From positions 1 to 64,000 of the forward strand of contig JAPTJF010000248.1 of the NCBI GenBank assembly GCA_029339195.1: a stretch of 64,000 nucleotides of DNA. Reading direction: 5' to 3'. The translations under genes were made by a program, and so were the position numbers. Position 1 is the first letter of the stretch; every line of letters starts with the position of its first letter. The notes below the pieces were generated by a model. It saw only the letters and a program-made list of their open reading frames with translations, ran no database searches and had not been told where the DNA came from. The DNA comes from Micractinium sp. NFX-FRZ (taxonomy: Eukaryota; Chlorophyta; Trebouxiophyceae; Chlorellales; Chlorellaceae). Positions 1 through 11,457 of the stretch are shown piece after piece.

Positions 1-549
1 CAGCAGGCGGCACTGGCGGCGCTGCAGGCAGCCGGCATCCTGCCTTCCCTTGCGCAACTGCAGCTGGCACAGGGTGGCGTGATGCCTTGGCACATGGAAG
101 ATCGGCCTCCCACGCCGCCGTCGCTGCCTGCAGCAGCAGCCCGGCAGGCCGCAGAGTGTGGGACGTCTTCCATGCCCGCCTGCGCTGCGGCGCCCGGCGC
201 CGCGCCGCCACGCTTTGCCACCGCACCGCCCGCATCTGTCGCTCCCAGCCCTTTTGCAGCGGAGGCCGCGGTGCCGCTGCCGTCGCTGAAGCGCCCGTCG
301 CAGGCGCCAGTGCCGCCCACCACGGCTGCGCTGCCGTCGCTGCTGCCAGGGGACATTAGCCTGCTGGACATGTCGTGCCTGCTGGCTTCGGGCGCCCCCG
401 CTCCCGACCTGGGTGCCTGCTCCCCGTCTGCCGTGATGCCCACGCTGAGCACCGACCTGCACCGCCTGTTTGAGCTGTGGCAGGAGGGCCGCGTCTCACT
501 CTCACTCTCCCGCCGGGAGGGCGTCCCGCCCCTGCCTCCCACTCAGTGA
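1..549 (+). CDS. 3' end of an unidentified gene (partial)
   Basis: The frame is open from the first base and ends at a TGA at 547-549, giving about 182 C-terminal residues of a gene that starts left of the window. The residues are rich in Ala, Pro and Ser with no recognisable domain. A short amphipathic stretch ending in LFELWQEGR lies near the C-terminus. Such a tail is common in algal regulatory proteins, but nothing seen here proves a function. A 3'UTR with a TGTAA signal about 460 bp downstream supports the strand and the stop. Confidence 0.55.
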   Translation, partial: QQAALAALQAAGILPSLAQLQLAQGGVMPWHMEDRPPTPPSLPAAAARQAAECGTSSMPACAAAPGAAPPRFATAPPASVAPSPFAAEAAVPLPSLKRPSQAPVPPTTAALPSLLPGDISLLDMSCLLASGAPAPDLGACSPSAVMPTLSTDLHRLFELWQEGRVSLSLSRREGVPPLPPTQ

Positions 550-1007
550 GGGCGTCCCCGTTACGCCTGGAGCGCGGGCGGCCCTCGCACATTCTTACTC
601 TGTGCCACTGTTGTGCTCTCCCAGTCGCCTCACCTGCTTTCAACGCACTACGCATCCACCTTCGGTGCACCTCCTGTTTATTAACTCTGCTAAAGTGCCG
701 CCAACCGCTCGCATCCCCTTTTTGCCCCGCCATGGCCAGCGTGCAAACCCCTCGCTTTTCACTGCATTCTGCAATCGTTGCAACACAGCACACCCCAGCC
801 CACATTTTTTGCGTGTTGCCTTCGCTGCATCATCTTGTGCCGCTCCCACCAGCAAGATCCCTCTTCTCCACCTTCCGGGTGCCTCGGAACCATGCAGCAG
901 CACACTCGGCCCACTTTTGCCCGCTTCTGCCCGCTTCTGCCATACTTCCTCTCTACGCGCTGGCTTGAGCCATATTTTTCAGGGCATCCCTCCCCTCTCT
1001 CCCTGAT

Positions 1008-1012
1008 TGTAA
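1008..1012 (+). terminator. TGTAA polyadenylation signal of the left-edge gene
   Basis: TGTAA is the usual green-algal polyadenylation signal. This one is on the coding strand about 460 bp after the stop at 549, within a pyrimidine-rich 3'UTR. Confidence 0.5.
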
Positions 1013-1782
1013 CGACACATCCACACCTTTGACCTCACGATTGTGCACACAGGGTGGCTGCCCGCTCAGTTGGCGCTGCCTCACGTGTGGTGCAGACAGC
1101 TTCGCTAGCGTTTCACCAATGCACAACTCGAGCTCGCGGCTGGCGCACACCATATAGCTGGTGGCCTTGGGTCTGACACAAAGCAGGGGTTTGTCTGGAA
1201 AGAAAGGGTAGCCATGTAATGCATGAAGCCAACACCAGCACTGGAAGGTGGGTTTGTTGTGCAAAACAGGCCTAGGGTGACCACAGGATGGCATCTTGCG
1301 TGCATCATGTCGTCGCAGTTGCAAGCACATGTGGATTCTTCCCCCTGGGTACACCAATGTTGCTGGCAGGTGCTGTGTGAGGGCAGCAGGTGCGCGCTGG
1401 GATGGGCGCGCGGGCCTGCAGCATCAACCGCAGCACTGTGGGCGGGGCGCGCTCAGCTGTGGGCGCTCAGCGGCGTGCAGAGGTTGAAGGTGTGGGGAGC
1501 CCACCACAGGTCCTGAGCAGGAGGGTGTAGCGATGACCGTGCATCGGCCTAAAAGAGCTTGGATGTGGAAGTGACATTTGGCGCCTAATAATGCATATCT
1601 CGTGTTCGTCGAGATACCGACCTCTGCGAGGAACCTGTTGGATTTTGTGTCTGCCGACGAGATTTGTGTTCGAGAGAACCGTCGATTTATTTGGGTACTG
1701 CGCGTCAGATGGATCCCTGGCACTTGCTTTAGTGTTTACAGACTGGAGGGGCTCAGCCAGTAGCCAGCCAAACTCCAGCGCG
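1013..1782. other. Intergenic and RLK1 5' region
   Basis: No gene can be supported here. The last 50 bp or so align with the sequence just upstream of the RLK2 start, so the duplicated block begins near 1735. No convincing TATA box was found; an AT-rich patch lies near 1585-1605. Confidence 0.4.
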
Positions 1783-4700
1783 ATGCCACGGGCACAGCGG
1801 CTCTCCACACTGCTCCCGTGGGCCGCTTTGGTGTGCCTGTGCCTCTCGGGACCGGCAACGCAAGCAACAGCAGCGCTAGACAAGACGCAGCCTATGAATG
1901 TGAGTCGCCGCGAGCTCTCTGAGCTGCATACAGTACAGTAACTGGAGTGAGAAGCGGAAAGTACTAGAAGCATACTGTAGCGGCCGCCGACAGACATCTC
2001 CCCTGGGCCTCAGCTGCTCGGCCGCCGCCGCCAGCGCCGGGCGGTCCAGAAGCTGACCACGTGCCGCCCCACTCCTCCCTCCCCGCACCCAGGATGGCAT
2101 GTTCCTCATCTTTGTGGATGAGGGACACATGCTCACAGACAGTGGTGCACCCGCAAACCACAGTGAGGAGGGGCGGGTTTTGGGTGAAAGGTTGGGGACC
2201 AAGCGGTGGCGAAGGGGCGCAGCACGTGCTGTGCACCACGTGCCACCCCGCCGGACGCACCCTGCACATTCTTCTTCTTCATTCTGCTTGCCCTGAAGTG
2301 CCCGAATCCACCCTTATCCATTGTGCCTTCCTGCCCCTGCAGCCCAGCCCGACCTCTTCATCTCCATGCCCCACGTCATGCTGGCGGGGCAGGCGCTCCA
2401 GGGGTCGCCCGCCGGCCCGGTGGAGGAGCGCGAGTGTGCGGCGGCCTGCCGGGCGCGCGCAGCAGATGGGTGCAACACATACCGTTACTGGTGGGTGCAC
2501 CCCGGCTGGCGCACGGCGCGGGTGCAAAAGCAGCAGTTGCGTCGCGCTCAAGTGGGCGCGCATTTCATGTGCCCATGCCACCCAATGCCGCCAATGTTGC
2601 GTCAACATGCCGCCCCATCCCTGCCGCTCGCTCACGCGCGTGTGTGCCGGCCCCTCTGCTGCAGCCCGCTGCAGGAGGGCTGCTCCGCCAGCCTGTTGAA
2701 TATATCGGCGACCAGCGGCGCTGCCATGCTGGCGCACAGGCACTGTGTGCTGATGAGCCAGCCCGGCGCGCTGCCACAGCAGGGGCATCCCCCAGAGGCG
2801 CTTGATAAGGGCCCCGCCATTGCCATGACCTCCGGTGCGCGACATGGGTCGCACCTGCACTTGCCCCTGCCGTCTGCCGGCGCCGCTCGTCGGGCGCTGC
2901 TGCAAGTGAATGGTGCTGCCTGCAAGCGCTGCTGCCCCCTTCCCTTCTGGAGCTGCCGCAGCCCTGTGCCGGTGCCGCAAGCGCGTGCCCGGCCACCTCC
3001 TTGCTTTTGCCCGCGTGCGCTGGGCGAAGCGGCGGCTGAGCGGCAGCAGTGGACGCGGTGGGGCAGCACCCCGGTCAAGCATCGGGTGGGGCAGCGTCAG
3101 CAACGTCGCCGTGCGACCTCCGTCCGCTCCTTGCCCTCATGCCCCGTGCCCTCCCCTCCCGCCCGCTGCAGGCCAGCTGGTTCCCGACATGCGGCCGCCC
3201 GACCTGGCAGGCTACCAGCTGCACATGTGCCTGGGGTGGTACAACATGTGAGTGCGGGAGACAGTCAAAAGGGGCCTGTGTGGGTGTGTGGAATTGGCAT
3301 GTGTGTTTGCACGGGCGTGACTGTGTGGGCTGGGGTGTGAGGGCAGGTGGATTATTCACGGTGGGTGTTGTGCATGGTGGCGAGGTCGGCAGCATGTGGG
3401 CAGCGGCATGCACTCTGATGCCAGCTGAACATGTGCCTGGGGCGGCGCACCATGTGAGGGCAGCGGGGCGGCCGGCTTGACAGAGCATGCGTAGCCTGCT
3501 GCCGCTTCCACGCCATGCTGTCACATCGCGTGCGATGCGCTGGAGCACAAAGAGTGTAGATTCAAGCCTCACACCAACTATTTCGTGCATGGTTTTGCGT
3601 GCGTGCGTGCAGGTACGACTACACGTGTGCTGGGACCCTGAAGGAGCATGTGTGCATGCGGCAGGGGTCGCTGAAGGTGCGGGGGGCCGGCGGGCGGGCG
3701 GGGGCTGGAAGGCGGTGCCGTCGCATCGGGGGGGCAGGTCGGCATGCCGTCTGCCTCCCCTGCAAGGCTCGTTGTGCTGGTCCCTTGCTGCCCTGCGAGA
3801 GATGCTGGGATGAGGGTGACCTCCTGCATTTCCGTGCTCTGCTGCCTGCGCCTGTGCCCCTCTCCATCTGTGCAACCCGCCCCGCCCGAGTTGCAGGAAG
3901 CCGAGGCGCAGTGCAATGCAGATGGCGTGCGGTGCATGGGTGAGCTATGCTGCACAAGAGAGGCGGGCCTGGGGGGGGGGGGGGGGGGGGGGGCTGATGT
4001 GATTTACTGGCTGGAGGAAGCGGGGGTGGTGCCGTGCCGCCGGTGCTGGCGGCTGGGGGAGTCTGGACCGCTGGCAGCGCACAGCGCAACTACATTACCC
4101 AGGCTGATCCTAACCAGGACCCCTCGAAATGACACTGCACTCTCGCCTCTCCTGCACCCTGTCCTGCCCGCCAGGCGTCAAGTGGTTCCCTCTGGGCCGC
4201 GACTTTTTGGGACCCAACATCTACATGCTGAAAGGTGGGTGGGCGGGCGGGCGAGGCTCTGGACTCCCAGGAGAGGGAGCTTTCTGAGTGGGGACCTCCC
4301 TGCTTGCTTGTGTCTCTGGGGCGCTCCCTGGCGCAGGGTGGTGCCAGTTGCAGGCCATTGGCAGGCAGCTTCATATGGCTGCAGCGCCAGTGCGCGCATC
4401 CAGCTGCCGCCTTGCCTTTGGTTGTGTGCTCCTGCGTTATTTGAGGTCAAGTATGTGTAATTTCACTGGTTCAATGGCCATTTCAATGTTCATTCATGTG
4501 CAGGCATCCCAGACAGCCCCACCACTCAGAACCTGCCGGCGGTGCCCATCGATCTCTCGCTGGCCAACTGGTAAGCTGCCAACCCCGCCGCCTGCTGAGC
4601 CCTGCAAGCACAGCACACTGCGTACAGCGCTGTGTTGGGACGCTGCTGCTGCGCGGCCTTGTGAGCCGCGGGGTGCAGCAGCGCTGGCGTGGGGTGCCAC

Positions 4701-7700
4701 CTGCACTGCCTCTGCATGCGCTGCTGCCCTGCCTGCCACAGGGGCAACCCATGCGCCTGATCGAGCAACAAGCGGATTGTGCACAGCAGAGTGAGTGACC
4801 CTGACCTGCTGCCCTCTAAATGTCACTGGCGTGCCCTGCCCCGTTGCGGTGACCATGCTGCAGGAATGGCGATGTCGTGTTTTACGCCAAGGCGATGAAC
4901 GACAGCCAGCTGGCAGACGCCCGGGCTTACCTGCCCGGCGCGACAGCCGACGACGGCGGCGGTGGCGGCGGCGGGCTCAGCGGGGGCGCGATAGCCGGCA
5001 TCGTGGCAGGTGGGTTGCTTGCCTGTTGTGCACTGTATGCTGCACAGAGAGAGGACCCGCTGCCTCCATGCCAGGCATTGACACAGACACACTCATCGGC
5101 GCGCATGTGCGGCCTTATTACCCGGTGCCTGAATGGCCACCCTCCCGCCCGTCCACGCCACTGCTGCTGCAGGCTCTGTCCTGGCGGTTGGGTTCCTGGT
5201 CGGAGCCCTGCTGCTGTGGCGCCGCCGGCACGTGCGCGAGCTGCAGCTGGCGGACGCAGAAAAAGGCGGCGGCGGCGGCGGCAGCGGGGGCAGCAGCAGC
5301 AGCGGGGATGGCAGCAAGGTGCTCGACTCGGTCATGCAGGTGAGCAAGCACACGTGTGTGTGTGTGTGTATGTACGTGCACGTGTGTGTGCGGGTGTGCA
5401 GGCAGCAGGAAATTGTGCTAGGTGCCGGGATGGTGTGTGCAGGCAGGTGCGCAGTGAATTGGTTCATTCAGGCGAGTTCCTGGCGCACCCGCATCCCGAC
5501 CAGGCATGCCAGTGCATGCGGTGTGTGCTGTGGGCCGTTGATCGAGTCGGGGCAGCACGCACACGCAAGGCTGGTGTGGTCTCCCCTCGTTGCCGGGAGA
5601 TGCCCCACCGGACGCCTCGCCCTCCCGCTCCGCCCGCCCCTCCGCCGCTCCCTGCAGCTGCACCCCGGCCGTCTTACTGCAGCAGACGTGACCAGCATGC
5701 GCGACAGCGCCACCCCCACGCCTGATGGGCGTGCATCCCTGAGCGATGGCACCGTCACTGCTTCAAGCGGGGGCAGCATTGACTCTGTGGCTGTTGCCGG
5801 GGAGCTGGGCAAAGAGTGGCTGCTGGATGTGTCGCAGGTGAGAGGCGGCAGGGCGGGCGGGTGGGCGGCAACAGGCGCGTTTGCTGGGAGGTGGCCCCAG
5901 GCAGGCATTGGCGGGCAGATGTGCCGCCGTGCCAGTGATCCATGCGCAGGGTAGATGACAGCACATGACACACATGGAGCAGAGAGGGCACCGCGGGCTG
6001 TCAAGAGAGTAGCAGATGCCAGTGGTCACCAGACGGAGCAAAAGCGCACTGGTTTTGCACAGCATCCGCAGCCGGTGACGCTGCCTGCGGCATCCTCTTG
6101 CCGCTTACAACTACATGCATATGCGTGCCAGCCAACCACACTCCACCCTGTGCTTGCCTGCAGCTCACTTTTGAGATGAACAGCGCGGGGGAGCCTCGAG
6201 AGCTGGGGTCCGGCGGGCAGGGGACGGTGTACAAGGTGGGCATATGCGCATGGCTGGTGTGTGTGGGCAGGTTACCGAACAAGGTGGGCAGTGGGCGGGC
6301 ATTACGCGCAACTTTGGTGTGTGCGCACCTTGATGGGGAGCCTAGGCGGCAACAGGCCCTTGGGATGACGCACTGTGTGCCCGAATACCGTTGTTTGGGT
6401 GCACCCTGGAAATGCGGCGGCGGTGGGGGAGTAAATTGCGGCGGCGGCGGCGGCATGCATGCGCCCGCCTGCCTGCCTGCTCTCCCTGCCCATTCACCTT
6501 CTTCAACCCCGCTGCCCCCCCCCCCCCCCGACCGCCTACCCGCTCCACCTGACCTGCCGCCCAGGCCCTCCTCAACGGCGTGGAGCCGGTCGCCGCCAAA
6601 GTGATTGTGGTGGGATCCAACCCCGACGCGCAGCAGCAGTGGATGGCGGAGGCACGCATGCTGCGCCGCCTGCGCCACAGGTGTGACGGCGGGCGGGCAG
6701 GCGGGTGGGGGCTGGTGGGGTGCCCCGTGGGGGAGGCGGTGTTTGGGGGACGTGTGCGGGGCGGTTTGTGCTGCGGGTAAGTCTCTGGCTGCCCGGTTCC
6801 TGGCTCCTGCTCGACCTGCCAGGTTGACCCAACCATGGCCACGCACCATGCAAGCAGCCTTGTTGACCGCTCTTAACTGGTAGCGTAGGGTGGGCACAAG
6901 CGATGGGCTCTCACAAGCCGGATGCCCTCCACCTCCACCCCAACCCCGCCACCTGCTAAGTCCAATGGTAGAACTCAGGGAGAGACGTGTGAGTGTCAAC
7001 AAGCATCACAATTACTGCATCTGGCACTAACTCTCACCACACCCCGCCCCGCCCCCCGCCCCGCCCCCCGGGCCCCCCGCCGCAGGAACATGGTGCACTT
7101 TGTGGGGGTGGCGCTGCACGGCTGCAAGGCGGTCATACTCACAGAGTTCATGGTGGGGCAGGGTGGGGTCTGGGTGGGCTCTGGGTGGGGGTTGGATAGG
7201 CATGTGTGCCGAGAGGCGTGGAGGGGCAGAAGCTGAGAATGCCCTGCCTTGCGCCCACCAGCCTGCCCCCCCCCCCCCCCGCCCCACACGCTTTGACCCT
7301 GGCCTGCCCACTCGTCTCCCTACCTGGCCTGCAGGAGGGTCGCGACTTCTTTGCCGCTCTATCCATGAAGGACAAGGCCACCGGGCAGCGCGCCTTCTCC
7401 TGGTGAGGGTGCAGGGCAGGCTGTTGTCGTGTCATCACTGACAAGAGTCGAATTGGTGGAACGAGGTACCAGTCGTGTTTCTAGGGGACACCCTGGCACG
7501 CCCGCTGGCAGGCTTTGAAGCAGAGCAGCTGTGCTGCCTGCGGCGTGCGCGCTCATGCGCGCCGCGTCCCGCCGGCCCAGCCTGCAATTGCCGCGCTCCA
7601 CGACCCACCCTCCTCTCCCGCGTCACACCGCGTAGGTCCACGGTTCTCACCGGCACTCGACTGCACATGGCGTGACTCCCTCACCCTCTCCTCTCCAACA

Positions 7701-9683
7701 GCGTCCACCACACCCCACCCCCCCATTCCCCGCTGGCAGGTACCGCCGCGGCGGCCGGGTTGCGCTTGACGTCGCCTCCGCCCTCACCTACCTGCACCAC
7801 CAGCGCGTGGTGCACTACGACGTCAAGTCCAGCAACGTGCTGCTCACGCGGGACCTGACCGCCAAGCTGGGGGATGTGAGCAGGGGGGGGGGGCAAGGGT
7901 CAGGCGGGTGGGGGCTAGGGAAGGGCCAGGAGCGGGGCCGCAGGAGCAGGCGTGGGTCAGGCCGGCGGACACCTGGCGACCATGGTGGGTTGGGATGGGA
8001 CCGGCGGCCGGGGTGGGAGATGTGAGGTTGGTGGCGGGCAAGCAGCAGGCTGCGGCATTGGGGCCCACAGGCAGGGCTGTGCACTGGCCCTGGCGTGTGT
8101 GCTTTGCCATTGCTCCAGGGCGAGTGCTGGGCTGGGTTTGGTGGCGTGGCGGCCGGCAGGGAGCCCGTGCAGGAGCATGTGCCTGCAGGCACCTGCCCCT
8201 GCCCCGCCCCCCGCCCCGCCCCGCCCTCATCCCCTGCCCATGTTTTCCTTGCCCCCGCCCCGCAGGTGGGCCTCAGCCGGCTGCTGACGCACACGCAGGC
8301 GCCGAGCCGGCAGGAAGCGGTGGGTGCCCCCTTCTTTGCTTCCATACCTTGCTGCTCCTCAACAGGGCAGCAAACACGATGAGCAGCCTGCCTGCCAGTC
8401 GTATCCAGGGCTGGCGTCCACCCTGCCCTGGCCTATGCTGTCGCACTACCATCCTCCACCCTGCTGGCGCTGCCGACTACAGGCGCCGCTCCTCGCTCCC
8501 CCCGCCATTCCCCACCCTCCCCATGCACCCACCGACACCCCGCAGATTGGCACCTTTGCGTGGTGCGCTCCCGAGGTGCTCATGGGCCACCGCTCCTCCT
8601 TCCCCTCAGACATCTACAGCTTTGGTGAGGCATGCTCATGCTCTTTTGGTGAGGGCCCTTCTGTTCTGGTCACAAGCTGCCGTGGACTGGCCAATGGCTG
8701 GCACTGCTGTTGCCTGCCCAAGGGCTGCCGGCTGGCCTGACTGATTACTGCCTCGCACCTCGCCCCTGCCACACCCCCTGCCCCACTGCCCCTGCCACAC
8801 ACCGCCCCCGCCCCCCGCAGGCATCCTGCTGTGGGAGATCTGCACGGGCGAGGTGCCGCGGCGGGGGCGCATCGAGATGCCGCACGTGCCGGAGCAGTGC
8901 CCCCAGGCAAGTGCCGGCCGCGCTCCTGCACTCTGTCCTGGTTGGCAGCCCGCCGAGGTGCCGCCAGCCCCCAACACAAACGCCGTCTGTTGCCTCGCTC
9001 ACTCCTTGCGCTGCCTGGGCATCAGTCGTATGATCAGTGAAGCCCACCAACGTGTTCATTGAATGTGTTGTGCTGTGCCTGAGTGCAGGAGCTGGCGGAC
9101 CTCATGATGCGCTGCCTGGACAGCGCGCCGGAGAAGCGCCCCACCGCGGCCCAGCTGGTGCGCTGCATCTTGCGCACTCTGTGCTGGCATGGCGGGGGCG
9201 CGTGGATAGAAGGGTGCCATTTCAGCAAGTTGGAGGCAGGCCGGGTGGGGGTTGCATGCGACCGGTGCCGTTGCCACCGCCCAACCGCGTCTGCTGTCGC
9301 CTCTAGAGTGTGTGGATCTCCCCTCCCCGGTGCTCACCCCGCTCCGCCCTGGCCCGCCGCAGGTGGAGGAGCTCTCCCGCCTGACCGGCGCCAAGCTGCA
9401 TGGCAGCAAGGGGGTGATGTCGGGGGCTGACGGGCTGGAGCATGCCACCGGCGGGGCACCCCCCCTGGCTGGCTCGAGCGATGGGGACCTGCCGTGGGGG
9501 CAGCCCTCGCCGCACCCCGCCATTCCCGAGCCGCCCGCCCCGCAGCCCAGCGCGGCCTCAGACGACAGCGGCACGGCGCCGGCAGCCGGCACGCCGGTGC
9601 CGCCGCCGATGGGCGCGGGGATGCGCGTGACTGCGTTCGCTGCTGCACCGCGTGGTGTCGAAGTGGCGTCGCCGTTTGCGTAG
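1783..9683 (+). CDS. Receptor-like kinase RLK1 (PAN/Apple-like ectodomain, TKL kinase)
   Basis: 22 exons: 1783-1899, 2093-2162, 2343-2490, 2665-2834, 3172-3247, 3613-3676, 3897-3939, 4175-4234, 4504-4570, 4864-5009, 5173-5339, 5658-5837, 6164-6235, 6565-6680, 7086-7152, 7335-7402, 7740-7875, 8266-8319, 8546-8624, 8821-8906, 9089-9157, 9363-9683. They join in frame to 791 aa. Residues 1-30 form a signal peptide. The ectodomain has Cys clusters at 94, 98, 106, 112, 118, 139 and 188, 199, 208, 221, 228, spaced like algal PAN/Apple modules. A Gly linker leads to a membrane helix at 314-336 followed by WRRR. The kinase domain starts near 440: glycine loop GSGGQG 451-456, Lys472, Glu489, catalytic HYDVKSSN 569-576, GDVGL 588-592 (Val replaces the Phe of DFG) and APE 615-617. 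It is likely a plasma-membrane receptor with Ser/Thr (TKL) kinase activity; the ligand is unknown. Intron 20 has a GC donor. The start is the first ATG before the signal peptide and is conserved in RLK2. Confidence 0.85.
3423..3462 (+). repeat. Relic of RLK1 exon 5 end with its splice donor
   Basis: About 40 bp closely match the exon 5/intron 5 junction at 3217-3256, starting CCAGCTG and ending ATGTGAG, about 200 bp inside intron 5. The same relic is in RLK2 (47321-47360), so it predates the gene duplication. Confidence 0.75.
3971..3993 (+). repeat. Poly-G tract of 23 bp in RLK1 intron 7
   Basis: An uninterrupted run of 23 guanines lies 32 bp after the exon 7 donor on the transcribed strand. 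It could fold as a G-quadruplex and is prone to length error in sequencing. The RLK2 intron lacks it. Confidence 0.9.
5350..5399 (+). repeat. TG dinucleotide repeat in RLK1 intron 11
   Basis: An interrupted TG microsatellite follows the exon 11 donor. The RLK2 intron has a related but shorter CA/TG tract. Confidence 0.8.
9006..9050 (+). repeat. Relic of RLK exon 21 in intron 20
   Basis: GCGCTGCCTGG and the following 35 bp resemble the middle of exon 21 (9104-9120) and match a longer relic in RLK2 (41931-41995). It carries no complete exon. Confidence 0.5.
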
Positions 9684-10332
9684 CACACATTGTTTGACCG
9701 GGAGGAGTGGCCTGCTGACGCTTGCTGGCTGCCACCTCTTGGCGGGCCTGCAGCGCCACCTGCTCCTCCCTCAGAATTTAAAACATAATCCCGGGGTTGG
9801 CAGTGCTGTCTATTGTTTGGCTGCCATCGCTCCCAGCCTTTGCACCAAGATGTGCGTGCCCGCCTGCCTCCCATCCTGCCCGCCCTTCACCGGCACCCTC
9901 CCGCCGTCACCCCCACGATTTTGCTTGCCCACCCGCCCGCTTGCCCAGGCTCTGTCGCCTGCCTTCCCCACTCCGAACTCAGCTTCCCCAGGACACCTCT
10001 CGCTTGCCGCCCCTCAAACGGGGTGAGCACCCAACAGAATCCTTGAGGCTTGTAGCGCCTGCACCGCTCTGTGCCCTCCCTCTCTGTGATGCCTGCCTCT
10101 CACCCAACCCACCCAACTCGGCATTGTATGCCTCGTATGCAGCAATCGACGTCTGAGAGGGTGGGGAGATGGTGCACACTCAAGAATGTCAATTGTTCTT
10201 CTGATGCGCCCAAATGCCGCCCCCCTCTTTTTTGCCGGCCCCAAATGCTGCGTGTTCTATTTTTTCCTCCTCTCCCCCGCGCCACCGGGCTACATCAAGA
10301 TCTTGCACCCTGCCTGATTGATACTTTCATCT

Positions 10333-10337
10333 TGTAA
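10333..10337 (+). terminator. TGTAA polyadenylation signal of RLK1
   Basis: A coding-strand TGTAA lies 650 bp after the RLK1 stop. The 3'UTR up to about 10015 is alignable with the region after the RLK2 stop. Confidence 0.5.
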
Positions 10338-11110
10338 TATGCCAGCACTGTACCGCCCTGGTCAGTCAGGCCTCCCCGCTACTGTTGGCACGCCCCTCCT
10401 GCCCTCGTGTCGTCTTGTCGCTTGATGCCGTGCCTGCTGCGCCTACATGTAAAGCTTGTGTGTGCTTTAAAGCACAACACTTGAAACCGAAGCTTGAGTG
10501 TGGGGTACAAGCTGGTTCGGCTCTGCCTGGACTGTCGGAGGCAGCGGCAGGTGGGCAGGCCGGCATGTGCAACTCTCTTGCACAAAGTCGCACAAAGGGC
10601 GGTCCTGTCTGGCCGTGTCCCGCTGTTTACAGTGACACTGCATGCATCAGACGCACCTTGCACACGTTAAACTGACACTCGCGCACGCGCACAAATGATT
10701 GTGCACAGTGCATATACGCACGCAACACGAATTCCACTCTGCATTCCAGCTGGCATCCTGGAGTCTTCACGCCCATGTTGGGTGTCTCATGCAATCGTGG
10801 CAGTGTAGCGGCCAGGCACGTGCCTAGGTGCAGCTAGCGCAGAGATGCAAGAGGCTGTGGCCCACCCACACCCTGTGCCTGCTTGCCTGCATGCCTGCCT
10901 GGCTGCCATTCGCTACAACGGGCCATACATCAGAGTTTTGTACTGCTTTGATGTACGGTTCAAAGTACATCTTCACGCCTCACGAAGTGAAGTTTGTGTT
11001 CGAGCTTCGACTGGCCTGCCAGCTGAGACGCTCAAGGCTCTGCCCTTCCTCTGAGCAGCAAGCTCGTGCTCACTGCAGCTGTGACCTCGCAAATCGGGTG
11101 TTTGGCTTCT
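10338..11110. other. Intergenic region between convergent genes
   Basis: Short open frames occur on both strands, but none shows splice-linked continuity, domains or signals. It separates the RLK1 3' end from the 3' end of the coiled-coil gene. Confidence 0.4.
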
Positions 11111-11115
11111 TTACA
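11111..11115 (-). terminator. TGTAA polyadenylation signal of the coiled-coil gene
   Basis: TTACA on the plus strand, i.e. TGTAA on the coding strand, about 340 bp after the stop at 11458. Confidence 0.4.
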
Positions 11116-11457
11116 AGCACAGGGCATGGGTGAGAGAGTGAGTGCAGCACCTGGGGAGTATGGTCATGTGTGCAGAGCCAAGGGGCAGTGCAGCGTTGAG
11201 CCAGGGCACTCGAGGGAGTTGAGCAGTGGTGGCATGAGCAGCAAATGAGTGAGATGATGGAGTGAAGGGGGACGGGAGTGTAGACAAACGCGGTCAGAAG
11301 GAGCAAGGGAGGGCAGGTGGAGAGGTGCAGGCAGAAGGTGCTGCATTGCTGGTTTTGCAACAGTGCTGAAAAATCGTCTCCAAGGTGGCAAGGCGGGGGC
11401 GCATGCTGGCTTGCGGCAGCACTGTGCATGCCGCCTGCTGCCACCTCAGCTGCCACC

